DNA from: Rhizobium laguerreae
GTDB taxonomy: Bacteria; Pseudomonadota; Alphaproteobacteria; Rhizobiales; Rhizobiaceae
DNA: 64,000 nt
Assembly (NCBI RefSeq): GCF_002008165.1
Contig: NZ_MRDM01000029.1
Span: 62,001 to 126,000 of the forward strand
Reading direction: 5' to 3'
This document shows, in pieces, positions 1-6,731 of this stretch (the first letter of the stretch is position 1; each line of letters opens with the position of its first letter). The notes under the pieces are model-generated. The model ran no database searches. It was not told the origin of the DNA and saw nothing but the letters and a program-made list of their open reading frames with translations. The translations under genes and the position numbers were made by a program.

Positions 1-327
1 GGCGGTGACATAGGGAATGGCGAATTCGGCGGAGATAACAGGCCCGAACGGATCGGGCGATTTGTAATAGGGGTGGTAGCAGAACCAGAGTTCCGGCCGC
101 GGCGCGGATTGCCATGCCAGCCGCAGCCGCTGCAGTTCGGCGCCGGTGGCGGGTTCGAGCGCCGCTGCCGCCTCCGGTGTCGTCGCATAGGTGCGGAATT
201 CGGAGGCGATGTCGACCTCATGCCCGCCAAGCTCCAGCGCCCGGATCAACAGCCGCGCCATCAGCCGGTCGCCTGAGGGCACCGGATGGTTCGGCGATTT
301 CATCGGCGCGTAGAAAGCCACCCGCAT
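1..327 (-). CDS. glycosyltransferase, N-terminal part (runs off window)
   Basis: The minus strand reads 109 codons from an ATG at 325-327 to the window edge with no stop. The product starts MRVAFYAPMKSPNHPVPSGD, a first beta strand plus glycine-containing loop typical of GT-B glycosyltransferases that take nucleotide-sugar donors. It continues with a helix RLMARLLIRALELGGHEVDI and ends inside the N-terminal Rossmann half, so the donor-binding C-terminal half lies outside the window. It is divergent from the cyclase gene at 507. Donor and acceptor cannot be deduced. Assignment to family GT4 is likely but rests only on the N-terminus. Confidence 0.75.
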   Translation of the reverse strand, partial: MRVAFYAPMKSPNHPVPSGDRLMARLLIRALELGGHEVDIASEFRTYATTPEAAAALEPATGAELQRLRLAWQSAPRPELWFCYHPYYKSPDPFGPVISAEFAIPYVTA

Positions 328-428
328 TGGCACACCTCAGGTAAGACACACTGTTTACAACTTTCGCGCCGGTCGGGAAAATTCCGCTATTGTCCCTTTG
401 CCGAAAACTTGCGCATAAACATATGGAA

Positions 429-441
429 TGTGATCGCGATC
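429..441. promoter_or_regulatory. palindrome upstream of the redox cyclase gene
   Basis: In the 179 bp between the divergent glycosyltransferase and cyclase genes there is TGTGATCGCGATC at 429-441, containing the perfect palindrome GATCGCGATC (432-441). TGTGA is the left half of a CRP-type site, but the right half (TCGAA) does not match well. It may be a regulator site for either gene. This is weak evidence. Confidence 0.22.
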
Positions 442-506
442 GAAGCAATTCCGCCTCTTTGCCAATCTCTATGGGCGTGCGGTTACATCGACAAGAACGG
501 GAATGA

Positions 507-2225
507 ATGACGACGGTCTCGGCCACAGGGATTTTTTCGGAGCGTACGATCAGAAGGGCGAGGCTCGGTTCCGGCCTCGTCATTTTTGTCTTCGTCCTGC
601 TGCATTTGTCGAACCATGCGATTGGCCTGATTTCCGTCGCCGCCGCCGACAAGGCCGCCCATCTTTTCCTGGCGGTCTGGCGTAATCCCCTGGGGACCGC
701 CGTCTTCTATTCGTCGGTGCTCATCCATATCGCGCTGGTGCTGCGCGCCATATACATGCGCCGCAGCCTGGTGATGCCGAAGGGGGAAATGGCCCAGATC
801 GTGCTCGGCCTGATGATCCCGCTGCTTCTCTTCGATCATGTCATCGGCACGCGCATCGCCCACGAGTTCTACGGCTACATTGACGACTACGAGACGGTCG
901 TCGGTTCGCTGTGGATCAAATCTCCGGCGAATGGCGCGCGGCAGGCGCTCGCCCTCGTCGCCGTCTGGATCCACGGCTGCATCGGCATCCATTTCTGGCT
1001 GCGCTACCGCTCCTGGTATCCGGACTTCGCACCGCTCATGCTGGCGCTCGCCATCCTCGTGCCGGTGCTCGCGCTGCTGGGCTTCGTCGAAATGGGCCGG
1101 ACGCTCGCCGACCCTTCCTACCAGCAGTCAATGACGGTCAGCACTTACAAGGAGGGCGTCAACACCCGTTACGCCTCGAACCCGGAAGTTCACCGTCAGA
1201 TCGCCATGATCCGCGCCGGGCTCTACGGCGCCTTCTCGGCCTCGCTGCTCATCGTCGTCGCCGCCCGCGCCCGGCGCAAGCTGAAGGAGCGGCTCGACCA
1301 GGTCACCGTGAATTATCCGGGCGGCGAGGTCATCCGTGTGCCGCGCGGCTTCTCGGTGCTGGAAGCGAGCCGGCTCGGCGGGCTGCCGCATTATGCCGTC
1401 TGCGGCGGCAAGGGCCAGTGCTCCACCTGCCGCGTGCAGATCCTTGGCGATTACGAAAGCCTGCCTGGCCCCGACAAGATGGAACAGACGACGCTGAAGC
1501 GCATCAATGCCGGCCCGGATGTCCGGCTCGCCTGTCAGCTTCGTCCGAACCGCGATGTTGCCGTCGCGCCGCTTCTCGTACCGGCGATCGAAGCGGCCCT
1601 TCCCGCCAACAGCCAGGAGACGAGCCCCGGGCGCGAGCGCGAGATCGCTGTGCTCTTCGTCGATATCCGCCATTTCACCACGCTCACGGAAACCCGCCTG
1701 CCCTTCGACGTGGTCTTCCTGCTGAACCGCTATTTCGCCATCATCGGCAAGGCGGTGGAGCAGTCGGGCGGGCGGCTCGACAAGTTCATCGGCGACGGCG
1801 CCATGGCGCTCTTCGGCCTCAACACCGCACCGGAGGAAGCCTGCCGCCAGGCGCTTAACGCGGCGGCATCGATCGTCGCCGAGATCGAGAAACTGGCCGC
1901 CGAGCTGGCCGACGAACTGGCGCTGCCGCTGCGCATCGCGATTGGCATTCACACCGGCCCGGCCGTCGTCGGCACGATGGGATACGGCCGGGTGCGCAGC
2001 ATGACGGCGATCGGCGATACCGTGAATGTTGCGAGCCGGCTCGAGACCGCCGCCAAGGAGTTCGAGGCGGCGATCGTCATCTCCGAACCGGTGGCGAGCC
2101 TTTCGGGTGCTGATCTTTCCGGCATCGAAAGCCGTGAAATCAGTGTGCGCGGCCGGGCGCTGCCCTTGAAAGTTTACGTGATTCCGAGAGAGAAAGCGGC
2201 AGAACCGCTCGAAGGAAAAACCTGA
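507..2225 (+). CDS. cyaC: membrane class III adenylate cyclase with heme-like anchor and 2Fe-2S domain (CyaC type)
   Basis: Residues 1-260 form about six membrane segments with paired histidines (H33, H37, H74, H111, H119, H156, H162), resembling a succinate-dehydrogenase cytochrome b anchor. Residues about 265-355 are a plant-type ferredoxin domain with C299, C305, C308 and C343 (C-x5-C-x2-C-x34-C). Residues 375-565 are a class III cyclase domain: metal aspartates D386 and D430, purine-site K426 and T500, transition-state N507 and R511. Thr at the substrate position is typical of class IIIb adenylate cyclases. S. meliloti CyaC is described as a redox cyclase with a quinone-responsive diheme anchor, and this looks like the same type. 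ATP to cAMP conversion controlled by respiratory redox state is the inferred role. The stop overlaps the next gene by one base. Confidence 0.85.
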   Translation: MTTVSATGIFSERTIRRARLGSGLVIFVFVLLHLSNHAIGLISVAAADKAAHLFLAVWRNPLGTAVFYSSVLIHIALVLRAIYMRRSLVMPKGEMAQIVLGLMIPLLLFDHVIGTRIAHEFYGYIDDYETVVGSLWIKSPANGARQALALVAVWIHGCIGIHFWLRYRSWYPDFAPLMLALAILVPVLALLGFVEMGRTLADPSYQQSMTVSTYKEGVNTRYASNPEVHRQIAMIRAGLYGAFSASLLIVVAARARRKLKERLDQVTVNYPGGEVIRVPRGFSVLEASRLGGLPHYAVCGGKGQCSTCRVQILGDYESLPGPDKMEQTTLKRINAGPDVRLACQLRPNRDVAVAPLLVPAIEAALPANSQETSPGREREIAVLFVDIRHFTTLTETRLPFDVVFLLNRYFAIIGKAVEQSGGRLDKFIGDGAMALFGLNTAPEEACRQALNAAASIVAEIEKLAAELADELALPLRIAIGIHTGPAVVGTMGYGRVRSMTAIGDTVNVASRLETAAKEFEAAIVISEPVASLSGADLSGIESREISVRGRALPLKVYVIPREKAAEPLEGKT

Positions 2226-3103
2226 TGCCCGGCAAGCCCTGGCTGACCGCCAAATACTGGAGCCGCCGGCTGCGCAAGGCGCGCAATGCGGCCGCTTCGC
2301 GCTTCTTCGACACCCGCTTCGGCCGCCGCCTGCTGATCGAGAATATCGGCCCGCGCGTCGTCTCGATGACGGTCGATGCCGGCGACCATCTCATGACCTT
2401 CTCTCCCGCCGACTATATCGGCCGCAAGGTGTTCCGGAAGGGCCATTTCGAGCGCGAGGCCGTCGACCGGCTGATCGTCATCCTGCGCGAGCGCGGCCTT
2501 TTGCGAAAGAACGCAACGCTGCTCGAGATCGGCGGCAATATCGGCACCCAGACCGTCTATTTCGCGCTCAGCGACACTTATGCCCATATGATCAGCATCG
2601 AGCCCGATCCACGCAATTTCCCGCTGCTTCAACTTAACATCCGCCAGAACCGGCTGGAGGAGAAGGTCCGGCTCGTCAACTGCGCCGCCGGCGAGTACGA
2701 AGGCGAGATCGACTTTTTTCTCAACCTCAACAACCACGGCAAGAGCAGCGCCATCCGCCAAAGCCCGACAGACAAGAAGATCAGCGTGCCGGTGAAACCG
2801 GTTTCCGAGATCCTTGCCGGTCTTTCGATCGACCCGGCCGTAATCGGCCTCGTCTGGATGGACATCGAGGGCTACGAGCCGGTCGCCTGCCGGTCGATGC
2901 AGCCGCTGCTTGCCCGCCGCGTGCCGCTCTACATGGAATTCACGCCGCTCTTCTACGGGCGTGAGGGAACGAAGGCCTTCGTCGGCATGCTGTCGGGTTT
3001 CTACGAGGACTGCCTCGTCCTCTTCGAAGACCGCGAGGTGGAGATGAAGGTTCGCGACCTGCCGGGCGATGTCGATCAGTACAACGTGCTGTTCCTACCT
3101 TGA
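2225..3103 (+). CDS. FkbM family SAM-dependent methyltransferase
   Basis: The 292-residue protein has a SAM-binding loop LLEIGGNIGTQTVYFAL near residues 99-115, then an acidic strand end (SIEPDPRNF) and WMDIEGYE near residue 213, all typical of the FkbM methyltransferase fold. These enzymes O-methylate sugars or small metabolites, but the substrate is not predictable here. The ATG shares its A with the TGA of the cyclase gene, so the two are probably translationally coupled. Why a methyltransferase should be coupled to a redox cyclase is unclear. A short basic N-terminus (KYWSRRLRKARN) precedes the domain. Confidence 0.85.
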   Translation: MPGKPWLTAKYWSRRLRKARNAAASRFFDTRFGRRLLIENIGPRVVSMTVDAGDHLMTFSPADYIGRKVFRKGHFEREAVDRLIVILRERGLLRKNATLLEIGGNIGTQTVYFALSDTYAHMISIEPDPRNFPLLQLNIRQNRLEEKVRLVNCAAGEYEGEIDFFLNLNNHGKSSAIRQSPTDKKISVPVKPVSEILAGLSIDPAVIGLVWMDIEGYEPVACRSMQPLLARRVPLYMEFTPLFYGREGTKAFVGMLSGFYEDCLVLFEDREVEMKVRDLPGDVDQYNVLFLP

Positions 3104-3548
3104 AGTGGGTCGCAATCTTTCAGGCTCGCTTGCCGCGCTTTAGGTCATCGATTTTGCGCATTTCATAATCGCGAAGTCCAAGTAACACTTTCGCGCGACC
3201 CGCCCTAGATTTTTGATCGCGAAATGCACGCAATATTGGTATCGCCAGGCGTTCCACGCGGAAAACTTACTCAAAGGGTGCCCGGCCAGCGACTGGATAC
3301 GAAAGCATCCTAACGACCATATTTTGATCAGCAGCGGATGGTCACGCCCCGGCGTCAATAGTGATCCATCCGAGCGCCTTGTAACACCCACCTCATCATG
3401 CGCCGCATTCACAACCAGCCTGTTGACGCCATGAGATGAAGCGAAGGCTTGAGCGTTCGGCCAGTCTCTTTGCTGTCCATGTGATGCGAGAATTGGATTT
3501 GCCAATTGGCAACAATATGCTATCTTTCTGCCAGAAAGAGAGGATGCC
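3104..3548. other. intergenic region without supported gene
   Basis: About 445 bp separate the methyltransferase gene from the antitoxin. Base composition is less GC-rich than in the flanks. Short open frames occur on both strands, but none has a ribosome site or a recognisable protein pattern. The right end carries the promoter and operator area of the toxin-antitoxin pair. Confidence 0.5.
3499..3538. promoter_or_regulatory. likely operator of the RES/Xre toxin-antitoxin operon
   Basis: Two inverted repeats lie 11-50 bp before the antitoxin start. TTGCCAATTGGCAA (3499-3512) is a perfect 14-bp palindrome. CTTTCT (3524-3529) and AGAAAG (3533-3538) form a second dyad with a 3-bp spacer. Xre-type antitoxins of this class normally repress their own operon through such dyads. 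Binding is inferred. The second dyad adjoins the ribosome site AGAGAGGA. Confidence 0.55.
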
Positions 3549-3962
3549 ATGCGGCTTCAACCTGTTGCTTCGACTCCCTTTAACAGAACATCGGCTGAAA
3601 TCACCGATTTGGAAGCAGGGGCGCTCGCCCGCACGACGGTAAACCTCTTCAATGCCTGGAAGCTCACGGAGGCCCAGGCTTGCACCTTGCTCGGAGGTTT
3701 GTCAGCCCGCACATGGGCACGGTGGAAAGAAGGCAAGGTGGGACGTGTCGATCGGGACCTGAAAATGCGGATGGCTCACCTGATGGGTATCCACAAGGGA
3801 GTGCGACATCTGTTTAAGGATCCATCAAGGGGATATGAGTGGATCAAAGCACCCAATACGGCCTTTGGCGGCAAGTCGGCACTGGACGTGATGCTTCAGG
3901 GCGAGCTGTCTGATCTTGCCGTGATGCGTGAATGGCTCGATGCGGAACGGAGCGCATGGTAA
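3549..3962 (+). CDS. MbcA/ParS/Xre-type antitoxin
   Basis: The 137-residue protein has an Xre-like helical N-terminal half (TEAQACTLLGGLSARTWARW, about residues 41-60) and a C-terminal toxin-binding segment (residues 90-137, including PNTAFGGKSALDVMLQG). This is the usual design of the antitoxin partner of RES toxins. It should bind its own operator and block the toxin active site with the C-terminal tail. The ATG at 3549 follows AGAGAGGA by five bases, a good ribosome site; the ATG at 3544 is out of frame. The stop overlaps the toxin start, so the two are co-translated. Confidence 0.88.
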   Translation: MRLQPVASTPFNRTSAEITDLEAGALARTTVNLFNAWKLTEAQACTLLGGLSARTWARWKEGKVGRVDRDLKMRMAHLMGIHKGVRHLFKDPSRGYEWIKAPNTAFGGKSALDVMLQGELSDLAVMREWLDAERSAW

Positions 3963-4654
3963 GTGGCCTTGCTGTCCGCGCCCATGTACAGTGGCCTAAA
4001 ACCTACCGCATCATTAGATCGATCCATCCGCCAATCGATTTGTTCGAGGACATCGCCGACCCCCGCGACTGGGAGGCCCTTGTGGCCGTCGAGGCGAAAA
4101 CCAATCCGCGCATTCGATTTGAGGTGGGCGATCTTGGAAAGGTGCCCGCGAACCGTCGCGTTTCGGGCACCGGCGCTAGTTATGTAATGGCCCCCTTCGT
4201 CCATTGCTCAACGGGGCGGCCGGGACGCTTCACGGACGGAAGCTATGGTATCTACTATGCAGGCGAAAGTGAAGAAGTCGCTGTCGCCGAAACAATACAT
4301 CATCATCAGAAGTTCATGAGCTCAACGCCCCAACGTCCCGGGTGGACATCGGACTTTCGTGTCCTGGTGGGCAGCGTGGACCGAGGACTAGACGACGTGA
4401 ACGCGGTGCCTGGCGCCCTGCATCCGGACGATTACACCGCTTCCCAGATCGAGGGACGCGAACTTCGTGCAGCGGGAAGCGATGGTCTCTTGTGGAACAG
4501 CGTTCGAATGCCCGGGCAACGTTGTATCGGCATTTTCTGGCCGGACGCCATCGCCATTCCTGTGCAAGGGCGGCATTACTGCTATCACTGGAACGGCATG
4601 CGGGTGGATTTCGTGCGTCAGTACGACACCGGGGCGGTACTGGCGGTAACTTAA
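3956..4654 (+). CDS. RES domain toxin
   Basis: The 232-residue product has the RES pattern: an arginine patch RIIRS near residue 18, then GRFTDGSYGIYYAGESEEVAVAE-type sequence near 90-112 with the conserved Glu, and a Ser in LLWNSVRMPG near 190. Characterised RES toxins (for example MbcT) degrade cytosolic NAD+. The start at 3956 gives a seven-base overlap with the antitoxin (ATGGTAA) and is preferred over the in-frame ATG at 3932, which would add eight residues. Together with the upstream gene it forms a complete type II module. All three hallmark residues seem present, so it is probably functional. Confidence 0.88.
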   Translation: MVSGLAVRAHVQWPKTYRIIRSIHPPIDLFEDIADPRDWEALVAVEAKTNPRIRFEVGDLGKVPANRRVSGTGASYVMAPFVHCSTGRPGRFTDGSYGIYYAGESEEVAVAETIHHHQKFMSSTPQRPGWTSDFRVLVGSVDRGLDDVNAVPGALHPDDYTASQIEGRELRAAGSDGLLWNSVRMPGQRCIGIFWPDAIAIPVQGRHYCYHWNGMRVDFVRQYDTGAVLAVT

Positions 4655-4821
4655 CCGGTAGCTGTGGCAATTGCTCCATATTGCCGGATTTGTGTGTTCG
4701 AGCGGTAATCAGGCGGTTCCGCGCCGCATGAAAGCAAAAGCGTTGAGATTTTCAGTTCGGCTAAGCGATGGGACCTGACCTGCTGGGGGAACTTTCACCC
4801 GCTTGACGTGCTGTTTCCGCC

Positions 4822-5727
4822 TTATGCGGCCGACGACATGACCAGCGACTGATGGCAGTGCACGCCGGCGAGCACGCCTGAGGCGGAGGCGAGCGTGGCA
4901 TTGTGCATGGCGCTAGCCGCATCGCCGGCGGCAAAGACACCCTTGACGGTGGTTTCCTTGTTGTCGGCGACCCGAATGATTGGCCCGAACGGGCCGTCGT
5001 CGAAGGCGCAGCCGAGCTGTTCGGCAACCGGGCTCGCCATCGTCGTTTTCGGCGCGACGAAGACGGCATCGAGCGGCACGATGCGGCCATCGGCGAGGCG
5101 AACCGCCTCAAGCTTCGGATTGTCGCCCAACAATTCCACGATAGGGCTGCGTTCGATCCGGACGCCACGGGCCGTCAGCTTCACCAATTGCTCTTCATCG
5201 GGCTCGAACAGCGCCTGGGTGAAAAAGGTCGTTGCGCCCCAATCCGGGATCATCATGGCAGAATGGGCCGAATGCGGATGGTTTCCGAGAACGCCGAGCT
5301 TGCCGCCACCGACCTCAAAACCGTGGCAATAGGGGCAGTGCAGCGCCGAGCGGCCCCATCGCTCCTTGAGGCCGGGGATTTCGGGCAGCGTGTCGCTGAC
5401 GCCGGTTGCAAGCACGATGCGCGCAGCTCGTTCTTCGCCGCCGTCTTCGGTGCCGACGATGAACGCGTCACCATCGCTGTGCGCTCGGACGACTTTTCCC
5501 TCGCGGATGGCGATGGTCGGATAAAGCGAAAGCTGCCGCTTTCCCTCCTGCATGATCGCGGCCGGTGTTTGGCCGTCCTGCCCCAAGAACCCATGCGAGG
5601 CTTCAGAAAACCGGTTGCGCGGCGCGCCGGCATCGACGAGCAGCACGCGCAGCCGTGCCCGGACCAGCTGCATCGCTGCCGACAAGCCGGCGAAATTTCC
5701 GCCGATGACGATGGCTTCAAACGACAT
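4822..5727 (-). CDS. thioredoxin-reductase-like FAD/NAD(P)H oxidoreductase
   Basis: The protein of about 301 residues starts MSFEAIVIGGNFAGLSAAMQ, a dinucleotide-binding fold for FAD. A redox-active CPYC motif sits near residue 135 (HCPYCHGFE), as in thioredoxin reductases. A second nucleotide-binding region follows (KLGVLGNHPHS), altered from the usual GGGDSA-type motif, and the FAD-closing GVFAAGDAAS near residue 270 is present. The start at 5727 is chosen because GGGAGAG lies six bases upstream; an ATG 27 bases earlier has no ribosome site. It is divergent from an Rrf2 regulator, which probably controls it. The electron acceptor is unknown; a dedicated thioredoxin or a small-molecule disulfide are options. 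Confidence 0.85.
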   Translation of the reverse strand: MSFEAIVIGGNFAGLSAAMQLVRARLRVLLVDAGAPRNRFSEASHGFLGQDGQTPAAIMQEGKRQLSLYPTIAIREGKVVRAHSDGDAFIVGTEDGGEERAARIVLATGVSDTLPEIPGLKERWGRSALHCPYCHGFEVGGGKLGVLGNHPHSAHSAMMIPDWGATTFFTQALFEPDEEQLVKLTARGVRIERSPIVELLGDNPKLEAVRLADGRIVPLDAVFVAPKTTMASPVAEQLGCAFDDGPFGPIIRVADNKETTVKGVFAAGDAASAMHNATLASASGVLAGVHCHQSLVMSSAA

Positions 5728-5764
5728 GGAACTCTCCCTTGATATCGAACTCATGACTCAACAT

Positions 5765-5816
5765 AAGTTACATGACACGCCGGCGTCAAGCATCATGTTA
5801 CTTGTCTTGTTACAAG
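5765..5816. promoter_or_regulatory. candidate Rrf2 operator in divergent promoter
   Basis: Between the flavoprotein and Rrf2 genes, GTTAC occurs three times (5767, 5797, 5809). AAGTTACATG (5765-5774) and CATGTTACTT (5794-5803) form an inverted repeat with one mismatch, and CTTGTTACAAG (5806-5816) is a near-perfect dyad. This suggests binding sites for the adjacent Rrf2 repressor, acting on both divergent genes. Confidence 0.5.
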
Positions 5817-5858
5817 CCGCTTGCGATAATGACCCGCCCAATCGACAGGAAGAGAACG

Positions 5859-6314
5859 ATGCGCAATGACAGCCGCCTTTCACGCATGCTGCACGTGCTG
5901 ATCCACATGGATAAGCACCAGCATTCGGCGACCTCCGATATGATCGCGAAAATGCTGAACACCAATCCCGTCGTCGTGCGCCGCACCATGGCCGGCCTTC
6001 GCGAACAGGGTTACGTCCGCTCCGAAAAAGGCCATGGCGGCGGCTGGACTCTGGTGCGTCCCTTGTCTGAGATCACCCTGCTCGATGTCTACCGCGCCAT
6101 CGGCGAACCGCATCTCTTCGCCATTGGCCCGGCCGACGACCAGCCGCAATGCCTGGTGGAACAGGCGGTGAATGTCGCTCTCGGCGACGCGATGAAGGAG
6201 GCCCAGGCCCTGCTGTTGCAGCGGTTGGACAGCGTGACGCTCGACAAGATCGCCGCCGACTTCGAAGAAAAACTGACCGCCCGCCCCGCCACATCCTATT
6301 CCTGCGCCTCATGA
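5859..6314 (+). CDS. Rrf2 family transcriptional regulator
   Basis: The 151-residue winged-helix protein begins MRNDSRLSRMLHVLIHMDKH and has the Rrf2 helix-turn-helix (residues 24-50, SATSDMIAKMLNTNPVVVRR) and wing (GGGWTLVRP). It has only two cysteines (QCLVEQ and the C-terminal YSCAS), so the three-cysteine iron-sulfur cluster of IscR/NsrR is absent. It fits the cysteine-poor subgroup that controls adjacent oxidoreductase genes. The start at 5859 follows AGGAAGAG; an in-frame ATG 87 bases upstream would overlap the operator repeats and is rejected. Redox or electrophile sensing is inferred from the neighbour. Confidence 0.87.
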   Translation: MRNDSRLSRMLHVLIHMDKHQHSATSDMIAKMLNTNPVVVRRTMAGLREQGYVRSEKGHGGGWTLVRPLSEITLLDVYRAIGEPHLFAIGPADDQPQCLVEQAVNVALGDAMKEAQALLLQRLDSVTLDKIAADFEEKLTARPATSYSCAS

Positions 6315-6377
6315 GCGGGGTGACCCGCGGTAGAGGAAATAACGGCCTTTCTTGATGCCGTTTTCGGCGGACGGGCC
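6309..6377 (-). pseudogene. remnant of a methyltransferase C-terminus
   Basis: On the minus strand 6318-6355 reads NGIKKGRYFLYRG and then runs to a stop. The complete methyltransferase at 8590-9069 ends EGIKEGRYFLYRRT, in the same orientation, and the DNA is also clearly similar over about 40 bases (GGAAATA-CGGCCTT-CTTGATGCC in both). No upstream part of the gene is recognisable and no start exists. It looks like the tail of a duplicated or displaced methyltransferase copy on the other side of the ABC exporter gene. It overlaps the last codons of the Rrf2 gene. Confidence 0.5.
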
Positions 6378-6519
6378 GGCCGAACCCTCTCTTCGCAACC
6401 GCACAAGCTGTGTCGTTTCCGCATCACCTTCCGTAAGGTTGCAAATATCCGCTTGGCAATGGCGAATTGCTTCGGTACAAAACGCTCACCGCTTTAGTTC
6501 GAACATAGGGAGGCGTTGC

Positions 6520-6570
6520 ATGACACCAGCAATCATCGAAACCTTCCCGCACGGAATGTCCCGACACTAG
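6520..6570 (+). CDS. 16-codon leader ORF before the ABC exporter
   Basis: An ATG at 6520 preceded by GGGAGG (7 bases spacing) opens a frame encoding MTPAIIETFPHGMSRH, ending with TAG at 6568. The ribosome site is much better than that of the exporter gene 160 bases downstream. Its position ahead of a hairpin and an efflux-type ABC gene suggests a translated leader that senses ribosome stalling, but no known leader peptide is recognised. It could be a chance frame. Proline, His and Met codons cluster near the end. Confidence 0.4.
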   Translation: MTPAIIETFPHGMSRH

Positions 6571-6625
6571 GTCATTTCCATTCGCGGCCCGCCTCGCGCG
6601 CCCGAAATTCGGTTTTCCCTTAATT

Positions 6626-6675
6626 CACAGCCCGATTGATCCGACGGGATTATTTCGTCTCCCGTTTGGGCTGTG
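6626..6675 (+). promoter_or_regulatory. stem-loop in the leader of the ABC exporter
   Basis: CACAGCCC (6626-6633) pairs with GGGCTGTG (6668-6675), and inside it ACGGG (6644-6648) can pair with CCCGT (6661-6665), giving a two-part hairpin in the 161 bases between the leader ORF and the exporter start. No T-run follows directly, so it is not a simple terminator. A conditional 5' structure is the inference. Confidence 0.45.
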
Positions 6676-6731
6676 CCATCCAACTCTCTATTTTTGAGGA
6701 CCGGTCGCCGACACGGCGCCGAGCGATTAAA

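Noticed and set aside
3140..3550. Minus-strand 136-codon frame in the gap before the toxin-antitoxin pair
   Set aside because: No protein pattern recognised, no ribosome site, and its start overlaps the antitoxin start codon.
3932..3955. Upstream start for the RES toxin
   Set aside because: It would overlap the antitoxin by 31 bases; the ATG at 3956 gives the usual short overlap and a normal RES length.
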